Shown piece by piece: positions 52,445 through 63,293 of a DNA stretch of 64,000 bases. Under the pieces are notes generated by a model that was not told where the DNA came from, searched no databases, and saw only the letters and a list, made by a program, of their open reading frames with translations. Where the stretch lies: positions 48,153,192 through 48,217,191 of the forward strand of contig NC_068566.1 of NCBI RefSeq assembly GCF_025698545.1. Direction: 5' to 3'. Within the stretch, counting starts at the first letter, position 1. Every line of letters starts with the position of its first letter. The DNA is from Gossypium raimondii. Lineage: Eukaryota; Streptophyta; Magnoliopsida; Malvales; Malvaceae. A program made the position numbers and the translations under genes.

Positions 52445-53910
52445 GTTATTTACTATGATGGTGAGGTCCATGACACCGAGAACGACGTTGTTTTTTTCGG
52501 AGAACACAACACGACTGGTTTTTAACCAAAACATAGATTTGACAGAACTTTGTAAAAGACTTAAGCGCAAAATCTCCGACGACGCCAATAAGAGTTTCGT
52601 CTATTAAGTATCGGTTTTATGCTTCGGTTGATTCTGTGACATATAACTCATTTGATATCAAAGGTGGTTGTATGTTGGAGGCGATGGTGCAGACTTATCT
52701 CGCTAGTGGATCATCCTATCTTGAGTTATATGTACAATTTTCATCGTTAAATGAAGCATTTGCAACTTCAACATCTACTGCTGTTCAAGAGGAATACACA
52801 ACCCCTACCCGACACTCTATTAGTGGGAAGCAGAATACGGAAGCGCCTATGTTTGGTGGCAGTATGGAATTCACAACTCCTACACAATATTCGGTTAGTG
52901 GATAAGACATGCACCTCGGTGGATCAATGTTCGATGCATGAAATACGTACTGGGGAATGACATCAACTTCTAGTGGTTGGCAATCCACATCTGATTGGGG
53001 ACATTACGAAACGTCCACAATAAGGGATGACGTACTCCCTACGATGTCCACCAGTGACGGGACCTCGTACGTTTCAAATGATAGTGGGTTGGATGATGAG
53101 TTCGATGTGGATCCACTTCGAGAGTCCGGCCTTAATAGTGCAGAAGTTACATTATTTTCTGAACCGAGACCTGTTCCAACCAAACCTGAAGACGGTGAAG
53201 GGGGTTCAAATGAAGAAGAATATCTACAATTCAAGGCATACTCGCCTCCAGCCTACATGCATAATGTCGATCTATCGGTAGTTGATACATTAGATTTTCC
53301 AGATCTACCATACAAAACAAGTGACCGTACAAGTTCGTCATTGGGTTCGGGTGAATTGGAAATTGGTAAGGAGTTTTCTAGTAAGGATAGTTTTCTTGGT
53401 GCATTGAAACAACATAGCATCATGAACGAGGTTAACTACCACGTGGTTAAATCTAAATCTGAGAAGTTCGAGGCCAAGTGTGCAGTGCAAGACGGTACAC
53501 CTTTGTGGAAATCATGGCTTCGGTTAGGAAAAAGAAAAGCTTGTGGGAGATAAAAAAAGTACAAAGGCCCACATACTTGTGTTGCCAGTACAATATCATT
53601 CAGTGTTTAGGGTTTTTGAATAATACTATTATTACTTAATGTTGTATTATTTAACATACTTCGTTGACAGGTGTTTCAAAAGATCATCCTAAATTGGATT
53701 CAGATATGATAGCTAGCTTAATACTACCAATTGTAAAGGAAAATCCCAGGACTTCCGTGTCGGTCATAATTGTCAATATTTGTAGCCAAATTAGGTACAC
53801 ACCCTCTTACCGCAAGGCTTGGATAGGTAAACAAAAGGCGTTAGAAAAGATGTATAGCAGGTGGGACGCTTCATATAATGAGGTGTGGCAGTAGTGTCAG
53901 GTGCTGGAGA
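52445..53910 (+). pseudogene. MuDR-type transposase remnant, N-terminal part
   Basis: Reads VYYDGEVHDTENDVVFFSEN, then NIDLTELCKRLKRKISDD, in which the family's leading domain is clear. An acidic linker follows (52957-53553: SNDSGLDDEFDVDPLRESGL). Then comes the DBD_Tnp_Mut-like region (GKEFSSKDSFLGALKQHSIM, VKSKSEKFEAKC) and, after a frame break, GVSKDHPKLDSDMIASLILP. Several stops and frame changes break it. It continues on the far side of the LTR fossils. The DDE catalytic domain and zinc knuckle are absent. Confidence 0.75.
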
Positions 53911-54033
53911 CGTAACGACCCAAATTTCAGTGGTGTCGAAATAGTGATTTGAGATCACTAAATTCGACATGTGAGTTTAGATATTAATAAGTAAAAGTTA
54001 GGTGTGATTTTAGAAATATTTTTGGATTAGTGA

Positions 54034-57000
54034 TGTAACAGCCCGATTTTGGGTCTAGTCGGAACAGTGATTTTGGGACTACAAATCCGATGAGGAAAAA
54101 ATGTAAGGGCCTGAATTTTCAGAGGTGTCGGAATAGTGATTCGATATCACTAAATTCGACAAATGGGTATAAAATATTATTAATTTAGTGAGTATAAGTT
54201 AAATGTGAAGTTAGGAAAATTTTTGAAAAAGTGAATAGTACACTAGAAATAAATAATAAAATAATTAGAATCGAAAATAAGGTATCAAGACCTCGGGGAT
54301 TTTAAACCAAGCCATAAATATTTTTATAAATATTTATGTAGTGTTAAAAAGTTAGTATTAAAGTTTCGTTAAGAAATTTTAAAGTTCCGATAATTAATTG
54401 AACAAAAAGAACTAAATTGTAACAAATGCAAAATTATGGGAAATGATTAAATAGCTTAAATGATAAAAGGAAGAGGGCTTAAAAGGCAAATAGACCCAAG
54501 GTCTATTTGGGCTGGACGGCAAAGGCATGAAATCAGCAACAAAGTAAGGAGAATTAAGGGCAAAATTGGAATATTACAAAATTTACTTAATAAAGTTAGG
54601 ACCAAAGTGGAATTATCTAGATTTCTCTTCATTTTTCTGCATTCTCATCAGCAAAAACACCATAGAAGGGTTTCCTTAAGCTGGTTCTTCCTATTTTTAC
54701 TGCATGTAAGTTCAATTCTTGATTATTTCTTGAAAATTTTATGTTTTTGTGACTTTTACAACTAGGCCCACTTGTTGAATTCATTAGTTTTTGATTCTAT
54801 GAAAGAAGTTAAAAGTTGCTATGAATATGTGCTGGAAGTATATGATGATTTAGCATGGAATTAGAGCTTTAAATTGTTCATATGCTGATTTTATTGAAAG
54901 AATTGAATAGAAAGTGAATGTTTGGGACCTAAAAGTAAAAGAGTTTGAAGATAGAGTTATATGTGAAAATTCTGAATTTAAATAGTTGTGTAGCAACTTA
55001 TAATGTCTAGGTAAAGTATTAATTGAGAAAATTATATTAATTGAGGGGTTACTTGAGAAAGGACCGAATTGTATAAACTGTGAAATTTGGGGCAAAATGG
55101 AAATCAACATTTTGCACTAAAGCAGTTTTGGACAGCAGCATTAGTCTAACTTTGAAAAATCACCAAAAATTGTGGAAATTGAATTAGAGGATGAATAAAA
55201 TATTAAATTAAAGCTTCTTGAGTCTAGTTTCTAATAGAAGAACCGGTGTAAGTAATGGAATTGTAAATTTTGAGATATTTGAAGTTTAGTTAGACCGAGT
55301 CAGAATGATTTCAGAATCCCCTGTTCTGACTTTTGAAAATTGTTAAAAATTTAAAAAAAAAATAATTATGAGTTATAGTTTATATGCTTAGAATCTTTGA
55401 TGAGTCTATTTTCAAAAGAAATAAACGGAAATATCATCCGAATTCTGTACAATGAGATAATTAATTTTTAGTGAAGAGAGGTCAGAACTGTCAGACAGTG
55501 AAACAGATGAACTTTAAAGAATAAACTGTACTATTTGGCTAAACTAAAAATTTTGAAATTTTTATGGTAAGAATATATGTGAATCTAGTTTCAAGGAAAA
55601 TTTACGGATCTTAATTTGGAGTTCTGTAGCTCCATCGAAAAATAATTTAGTGACTCTAACTCAGACGGACAGCTTGAATTTTACATACAATAAAATAGTG
55701 AAAGTACGAATAATGTTGTTTAAATGTGTTATACACATTAAGGATGAGGCATGGAGAGGAGGTGGAGGAAAATTGGGAAATATATGAATGATTTGTGTAT
55801 AATTGGTCATATGTTTGATTATAATTGATAAACGATGAAATATGAATGATGCTTATATTTGTGCATTATGAGTCATGGTTTAAGCTCATGTGTGAAAATA
55901 AAGTTTCATAGTATGTGTGTATGGTATATTCGGTATATGATTTGGCATGAAATAATGTCATGAATGGTTTATCATGTGGTTAGTTTCAAAAAGAGTTATG
56001 TTTAAATACACTAGCTTGCAACTATGGTTGAATGATATGTTTATATCTTGTGTGATGTGCATGGGAACAAGTGTGGAAAGATAATGAAATAGTAAGTTCA
56101 TATGGCTGAAATTTAATGATTAAACGTTAATTTCATGAATTATATAATGTATGATGAAATATATATTTATTGTTGAAATGAGAATAAAATAAAAATGCGA
56201 AAACTGAATAAATGATCAAATTGAGCGGAACGCCGGATTTGAGTACTTCTGATCAGTGACAAAGTGATAAGTGGTAGCTTTATCTACACTTATCTGATCA
56301 ATATACAAAGTGATAAGTGGTAATTTTAGCTACACTTATCTGATCAAGAGACAAAGTGATAAGTGGTAGCTTTAGCTACACTTATCTGATCAAGTGACAA
56401 AGTGATAAGTGATAGCTTTAGCTACACTTATCTGATCAAGTGACAAAGTGATAAGTGGTAGCTTTAGCTACACTTATCTGATCAAGTGACAAAGTGATAA
56501 GTGGTACCCTTAGCTACACTTATCTGATCAAGTGACAAAGTGATAAGTGGTAGCCTAGCTACGCTTATCTGATCAGGGACAAGTGATAAGTGATCATACA
56601 TAAGACCATAGTTATACTATGGCCAAGAGAAAGTGAATTACTCAATTTTCCGTAACCGTTCCCTAATTTGATTAAGGATGGTAAGTGACAAATGAGCCCA
56701 AAAGAATTAAAGCAAATGGATAAGTGGTTGTGTATTTATAACAAGATGATATTGTTATTTAAGCTAAAGTGATATTTTCATTGCAAAATTGAGAATTTCA
56801 TAAATGTGTTATTGAATGGTATAATCGATAAACATTGAGATAAATGGTAAATACGTATTAGTGTTGAACTTAATGTCATTGAATTGTATGTGAATTAAAT
56901 GAAAATTGCCAGTGATATGATTTAAATTGTGAGTATGAGAAATTGCGAATTGAATGAAATGGAAATGAAGCATTGAATTGCATGAGTATGTATCGGGTCT

Positions 57001-57192
57001 TGTAGGCCTTAATTATTATGATTATAATATTTTGAGGATATATTGTGAAAAGTTATAGAAGCATGTTAATTATTTTGAAAGTTTCAATTTAGATGAAATT
57101 TTATAACTCGGTTTAATACGTTTACAAGTGTATGTGTTTTGGTAATGCCTCGTACCCTATTTCGGTGTTGGATACGGGTAATGGGTGTTACA
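54034..57192. mobile_element. Inner LTR fossil (same family, likely solo), 3159 bp
   Basis: Begins TGTAACAGCCC and ends GGGTGTTACA. It is flanked by an exact 5-bp duplication AGTGA at 54029-54033 and 57193-57197, the size that LTR-retroelement integrases make. It is inserted in the outer LTR fossil and so is younger. No coding interior. It shares most of its length with the outer copy (for example ATGAATATGTGCTGGAAGTA, GATTTGAGTACTTCTGATCA, TCAATTTTCCGTAACCGTTC) but has a longer tandem-repeat tract. Confidence 0.75.
56251..56572. repeat. Tandem array of seven 46-bp hairpin-forming units in the inner LTR fossil
   Basis: The unit starts GATCAAGTGACAAAGTGATA and continues AGTGGTAGCTTTAGCTACAC TTATCT. 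Within it GATAAGTGGTAGC and GCTACACTTATC are inverted around TTTA, so each unit can fold. Seven copies differ by one to four bases. The corresponding place in the outer LTR (59010-59100) has about two. Confidence 0.88.
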
Positions 57193-60010
57193 AGTGAATT
57201 TTGCGTATTAAAGGAAATTATTAGATAAATTTAGATAAAAATGAGGTATCGAGGCCTCAGAATTAAAAATCGAGTCATAAATATTTTTATGAATATTTAA
57301 GGAGTGTGAATAAGTTAGTATTAAAGTTTCGTTAGGAAATTTTAACATTTTGGTAGTCAATTGAATGATAATGACTAAATTAAAAAGGGTGCAAAACTTG
57401 CTAAAGTGATTAAATAGCTTAAGTGATGAATAAGGAGGGACTTAAGGTATAAATATGGCAATAGGGGATAGTTGAGGCCGCATAAGAAAGAAAAAAATCT
57501 AGAAAATTGATGTAATAATGGCAAAATTGGAAAATTTGCAAAATTAACAAATAAAAATATTAATTAAAAGAGTTTTTAGGCAATTCTTCATATTTCCCAG
57601 CCAAAAACGCCATTGAAGAGTCCCTCCAAGCTGGTTTTTCACATATTTGAATCATGTAAGTTCAATTCTTGATTATTTCTTGTAATTTTTGTGATTTTGT
57701 GACTTTTACAACTAGGTCCACTTGTTGAATTCATTAGTTTTTGATTCTATGAAAGAAATTGAGAGTTGCTATGAATATGTGCTGGAAGTATATGATTATT
57801 TATCATGGAATTAGAGCTTTAAATTTTTTATATGCCGATTTTATTGAAAGAATTTAATAGAAATTGAATGTTTGGGACTTAATAGTAAAAGAGATTGAAG
57901 TTAGGGTTTTATGTGGAAATTCTGAATTTCAATAGTTGTGAAATAACTTATAATGTCTAGGTAAAGTACTAATTGAGAAAAAAAATAGCTTAATTGAGGG
58001 GTTAATTGAGCAAGGACTGAATTATATGAACTGTGAAATTTGGGGCAAAATGGAAATCAACATTTTGCATTAAAACAATTTTGGACAGAAGCAGTAGTCT
58101 AACTTTGAAAAATCACCAAAAATTGTGGGAATCGAATTAGGGATTAATAAAATATAAAATTAAAGCTTATTGAGTCTAGGTTCTCATAAAAGAAACAGTG
58201 TAAGCAATGAAATTGTAAATCATGCGATATAATAAAATTTGTGAGACAATGTTAGAATGATTTTGGGTTCCCCTGTTTTGACTTTATAAAATCATCAAAA
58301 ATTGAAAAAAAGTAATTAGGGACTTAAATTTATATGTTTAAAATCCTGAATGAGTCTATTTTCAAGAGAAATAAACGGGAACATCATCAGAATCACATAC
58401 GAGGAGATAATTAATTTTTAGTGAAGAAGGGTCGGAACTGTTAGATAGTAGAACAAAGGTGACTTTAAATAATAAACTGTACTTATTAGCTAAGCCAAAT
58501 ATTCTAAAAATGTTATGGTAAGAAGACATGTGAGTCTAGTTTCAGAGAAAATTAGCGGATCCTAATTTGAAGTTCTGTAGCTCAAGATAAAAATAATTTA
58601 GTGACTATGACACAGATGAACAGCATTAAATATACATAAGTAAATAGAGAAATTATAGATAATGTTACTTATAAGCAGGTTATAAACATTAAGGATGTGA
58701 AATAGAGTGAATGTGAAGTCAATACTGATAAGTGAATGATTTTACAATGATAGATCGAGAACCCGAAGCAAATCGAGGAAAAGAAAAAGTAGTTAATTAG
58801 TCCCTGAACTTTCAAAAATTCTGTAAATCGACCCAGGTAAGTTCATATTGCTGGAATTTAATGATTAAATGTTAATTTCATGGATTATATAATGAATAAT
58901 GTATAATGAGATATATTTAGTGATGACCTGAGAATAAAATAATAATGCGAAAACTGAATAAATGATCAAATTGAGCGGAACGTCGGATTTGAGTACTTCT
59001 GATCAGTGACAAGTGATAAATGGTAGCTTTAGCTACACTTATCTGATCAGTGACAAGTGACAAGTGATAAGTGATAGCTTTAGCTACGCTTATCTAATCA
59101 ATGATAAGCAACAAGTGATAAATGTGATCCGTGTAAGACCGTGACAGGGCAATGGCTTTAGAAAGTGATAAGTAATCATACGCAATACCATAGTTATACT
59201 ATGGCAAAGTGGAAGTGAAGTACTCAATTTTCCGTAACCGTTCCCTAATTTGATTAAGGATGGTAAGTGACAAATGAGCCCAAAAGAATTATTGTAAATG
59301 GATAAGTGGTAGTGAGTTTATATAAGGGAAGTCACCAATGATTGTGGTTGATAGGTGAACTTAGTAATGGTGTTTAATGTATGAGTCTATGAATGTTTGG
59401 TAAGATTTATATTTTATGCCTATGAACTTATTAAGTTTCTATAAGCTTACTTGAGTGTATTCAATGCCTCTTGTAGATTGCTGTGAAAATATACGGAGGA
59501 TCAGATCAACACTGAGGATCACGCTATCCAAATTATCTCCGGTAGCTTTTGTAAATTTCTTTTAGATTTATATAACATGTATATGGTTTGATAATTACAT
59601 AAATGCCAAAACTTGTTTAATGAATATGTATTAAAGTAAAGAGTGATAATATGCTAAATGGTATAATTATAATACAAGTATGATTTGGTATCAAATTGAT
59701 TGAAATGGATTGGTTGGTTTGGATTGGTCTCGGTTTTAAATTTTGCAAGGAAGGTTGGACATTTACAAAGGGATTATATTGAGTTCATAAATTTTTCTTT
59801 TGGATTTTGCAAAAAATTCCCTATGGTTTGATTTCATCCTGGTTTGGTCCCGAAGTATGTTTTGGGCTTTGGAGACCCATCTAAAGGACGTCATGACATA
59901 TTTCGGTAAATGAATAGTAATTAACTCGTAATAATAAAAATTTAATTTGGTAAACTCTGGTAATGCCTCGTACCCTATTTCGGCGACGAATACGGGTAGG
60001 GGGTGTTACA

Positions 60011-60140
60011 CGGGAGGTATGTCCCAGGTTGCATAGCAGAACTTGAAACAAACCCTACGTACTACAACAACCGCTTGCTCCATGGATTCAAAATTACTGC
60101 TCGAACTGCCGGATCCTCGTATGGTGTCCATTGAAACTAT
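60011..60140 (+). pseudogene. MuDR-type transposase remnant, continuation after the LTR fossils
   Basis: Encodes RYVPGCIAELETNPTYYNNR and LLHGFKITARTAGSSYGVH, which follow VWQ-CQVLE of the left part as in MuDR-type transposases. It ends with a stop soon after, well before the catalytic domain. Confidence 0.7.
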
Positions 60141-60199
60141 ATGAACGTGATAAAAATATTAGTTATATACATGATACTAAATACTAAATATAAAGCGAC

Positions 60200-61118
60200 T
60201 ATGTTATGTATATATATTATTTAATACTTACATGCGCTTCAGACCGTTTGTCTAATAAAAGCCGTATATCTTCAAGAGTGGTAGGTATTCCAACATAACT
60301 CGTCGAATGATTCCACCAAATTAAATAAAATTTTAGCATAAAATTATATTTTAAATTTATGTAATAATTGTAAAATCTAATTATATGAGTGGTTCACTCC
60401 ATGTCGTGCAAATGAAAAACGAAATCAAACCCATTATTGCAATAGTGAAAGACAACCTTCGATTTGGCTTTATTTGGTGGCGTCACCTCTCACATCTCCC
60501 GGTTAAATGTTGCCAACGCAGCTGACCCTCAACTAAGTTCGCCAGCTGATCTAATATCAACGAGTTTCAGCAGCCACCTCAGATGTACGAGGTTTCGTGG
60601 CAAGTCTGGCATTAGATAACCTCCAATGATCTCTAGGATGTATGCCCGAGCATATTGTATTCTTTCTACTCCAGTTGAATCATAGCATATTGAACAAACC
60701 CGGTGGGTACAGACCCATCCATTGGCAATCCCAATTATAATTGCATGTCCTTCAAAGTGATGGTACACTCTTCGCATGGAATATGAAATGTGTGCGTTTT
60801 GGGTCTACACCTCTCTATGAACGCACTGATGAGTTTCGGGTCCAACTTGTACCTCCAACCTATATTGGCCACGTGCCAAAAACCCGCTTCCCTTAAGTAA
60901 TTTTCAATCAACGGTGATAGAGGGTCATACATATTACAAATATAACATTGTAATACCCGATCTACAGGCTGTTATAAAAAATTATAAAATAAAAGTTAAT
61001 TAAAAATACATAAATGAAAAAAAAATAATAATATTCAAAAATTGAAATTAACCCTTACCATTTTCGTTTGTTCGACTGAGATATGTTTATGATCGAGACG
61101 AATTAATTCTCCGGCCAT
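60200..61118 (-). pseudogene. Plant mobile domain (PMD/MAIN-like) gene remnant inside the MULE
   Basis: Exon 1 (61059-61118) encodes MAGELIRLDHKHISVEQTKM with a good GTAAGG donor. Exon 2 starts at 60968 and reads LREAGFWHVANIGWRYKLDP, KLISAFIERCRPKTHTFHIP, CEECTITLKDMQL and GLPMDGSVPTGFVQYA. These are hallmarks of the plant mobile domain, often annotated as serine/threonine phosphatase 7 long-form homologue. A stop after KDMQL and later frame changes disrupt it. The host members MAIN and MAIL1 keep genome stability and silencing. Here it is a transposon passenger in antisense orientation to the transposase remnant. Confidence 0.75.
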
Positions 61119-61309
61119 TGCTAACACAATTAAATATTTTTGAAATTAAAAAAAATACCAATTTAGAAAAAAATTAAAGGAAATAATTAATTAAAGAGAG
61201 CTTTGAGAAATTTAGGGAGAAATTTGAGAGCTTTTTTTGAGAAATTTGAAAGAAATGTCGTGTGAACAAAATAGGAGGGGGTTTTTATAGTTTTTTTTTT
61301 ATCGTTGGA

Positions 61310-61600
61310 CACCCCAACAGTCAAAATTTTAAATGACTTTTGGTAAAAAACACGAGCTAAAATGCGTCCCTAAGGGAGCGATTTTGCCACGTCAGCAAAG
61401 CGCGTCCACGTCAGCGCGTTTTGTGTTGACATGGTAAAATCGCTCCCTCAAAGACTTGTTTTGCTGGAATTTTACCCCTAAAACGCTCCTACGTGGACAC
61501 GTTTTGGAGTTTTCGGCCCATTCATGTAAATAATAAAAAAAGTGGCTCATTTTCATAAATAAAGTTGGAAATGAGCCTTTATTAGTAAAATAGTCTAATT
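61310..61600 (-). repeat. Right terminal inverted repeat of the MULE
   Basis: Reverse complement of the left end. AAATGAGCCTTTATTAGTAA, GGAGTTTTCGGCCCATTC and GCCACGTCAGC words are visible. Inner sequence is GC-rich with several ACGT cores. Confidence 0.8.
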
Positions 61601-61625
61601 ATTGTTCTATTTAATACTTATGAAA

Positions 61626-62880
61626 ATAATGAGAAGTAAAGTGGAAGATGAAAAGGGAAAAAACTGGAAAAAAACGATTATGAAATAAGTGCTAAATTAT
61701 GAGGGATCATAGAGTTAAAAATATTTTGTTTAAATAATAAAATATGAAAAATTAATAAATACCAAATGATAAATATATCCTTATATAATAAGAAAAAAAA
61801 GGAAAATAAAGAAGTCAGAAAATGAGAGCAATGAATAACCTCATCATCTCATAAAAAATTCAAATAAATTGACAGGTTTAATAAAATACCATTTTCCTAG
61901 AAAAATTATAATAAGTTAAAATAATTTAATTAGCATAATAATTTATAATATTCACAATAATCAATATAAATATCAAAGTTTTAAATTTATACAAATTTAT
62001 TTCACTTTAATTTTTAAAGACTTAAAAGAAATAAATACTACCTAAATTAAAACAAATAGAAAAACAATCAAAAGCACAAATAATTAAAATAATTAATTAC
62101 GGTTTGTTAAAATATATCATTTGCTGTTAGCTTTTAATACTTAAATTACCCCTACTCGTAATTTTTAATAGCTAAACTAACCCTATTTACGCGTGCTAAC
62201 TCTTGAAGGAGTTAATTTTATATAACATATAGACTTCAATTAAAAATAAAATCTAATAATTATAAATATGGTTTATTTAATTTTAAATTAAATTGTAAAA
62301 TATATTATATTATAGTATAATAACACACCACATAATGTATTTTTCAATCAATATAAATAAGGTTTTATTTTTGAAAAATTACATGTAAAGTTACGATTGC
62401 AATTATAAAAATTATATTCAAATAATTATAACAAAAATAATCATATTGATAATCAAAATACAAATGTAAATCAAAATAAATTTATAAAGGATTCAAATTT
62501 TGCGACACATATACAAAAATAATTATAAATTCAAAAGCTAAATATGATTTATACATAGATCTTAAAATTACTAAAATTATAACATTATGGCCTCATTTAT
62601 TGTAAATTTTTAATTATATTTATTTTATCTTCTATCTTATTATTTATTTATTTATTTTAAAATTTTAATTTAAGTATAATATTAACTCTGAGATAAATAT
62701 TTTCTCATAAAATGTACATGTTTTAAAAATATATGTATTTATTAAAAATTGAATTATATTCAAATTATAATACCAAATAAATTTAGAAATTTAAATTTAA
62801 TATTTAAATTATTAAACATTACAGTTTTGCAAAGAAAAAAAGGGGGCTAAACTTGTAGTACAAAGTAAAAGTTAATTCAA
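61626..62880. other. Very AT-rich intergenic DNA, nothing recognised
   Basis: No open frame or clear repeat. Composition is extreme in A and T until the SCAMP promoter begins. Confidence 0.4.
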
Positions 62881-62952
62881 ATATTTGATAAGACCTTTTT
62901 GATCGAGAGGAAAGTGGAAAGGGAACCTACTGACGCTTGGGAAGGCTGGAAA

Positions 62953-63037
62953 CACGTGATTATCACGCCTCTTCACTCTCCTTACGTGGCAACCAATGAT
63001 TTACCATTTTCAACGTGCGACATGTATTGCCACGTAC
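62953..63037. promoter_or_regulatory. Cluster of ACGT-core (G-box/ABRE-like) sites upstream of SCAMP
   Basis: CACGTG at 62953-62958, TACGTGGC at 62983-62990, AACGTG at 63012-63017 and GCCACGTAC at 63029-63037, all within 85 bp and about 260-340 bp before the SCAMP start codon. ACGT cores with GGC/GCC flanks are bound by plant bZIP factors of the GBF and ABF groups. In DNA this AT-rich, four such sites are unlikely by chance. Actual binding is inference. Confidence 0.55.
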
Positions 63038-63293
63038 ACCCACCTAAGAGAATAAGGTACTGTGTCTAGTGCGTACCAATACCATGCAAGCAAAGCCCAA
63101 ACTCGTGAATATTTCAAAATAAAAAGGGCAAATCTTGAATTTCATTCAATATCCCGCGTCACTCCCAAGCCAAGCCAAGCTAATTTACAAAAAGTAAAGT
63201 AGCGTCTCTCTATCTTCAAGTCACCCAACAAAAACTGGCGTAACTTTGGAGATAATTTTGGATCTGAAACAGAGAGAGAGATAGAGAGAGAGT

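Larger units (their letters stand above)
53911..60010. mobile_element. Outer LTR fossil (Ty3/Gypsy type, likely solo), interrupted by the inner one
   Basis: Noncoding unit of about 2.9 kb once the nested element is set aside. It starts near GTAACGACCC and ends with GGTAATGCCTCGTACCC then GGGTGTTACA. It splits the MULE transposase remnant, so it is younger than that element. No gag or pol sequence and no second LTR copy of its own is seen, as expected of a solo LTR. It looks old: its end repeats are blurred and it differs clearly from the inner copy of the same family. The Gypsy call rests on end style and memory of cotton elements. Confidence 0.65.
51310..61625. mobile_element. Large Mutator-like element (MULE) with nested insertions
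   Basis: About 10.3 kb, bounded by long inverted repeats (about 51365-51600 and 61310-61600) that share TTTTACTAATAAAGGCTCAT, GGGCCGAAAACTCCAAAACG and the GCGTCC/GTCAGC-rich arms. Inside, left to right: telomere-like TTTAGGG-rich DNA, a 126-bp tandem repeat, an N-terminal MuDR-transposase remnant (+), two nested LTR fossils, the continuation of the transposase remnant, and a plant-mobile-domain remnant (-). The catalytic MULE transposase domain is not seen, so it looks nonautonomous. Without the LTR fossils it would be about 4.2 kb. Outer borders are uncertain by tens of bases and the target duplication was not fixed. Confidence 0.75.

Noticed and set aside
52636-52905. Possible independent host gene of 89 codons
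   Set aside because: The sequence continues the MuDR-type leading domain of the MULE remnant and is not a separate gene.
56251-56590. Regularly spaced repeats that might suggest a CRISPR array
   Set aside because: Units are directly abutting 46-bp tandem copies with no unique spacers, inside a plant LTR fossil.
53911-60010. Possible complete LTR retroelement with gag-pol between two LTRs
   Set aside because: No coding interior is present. The arrangement and the AGTGA duplication fit one LTR unit nested in another rather than a paired-LTR element.
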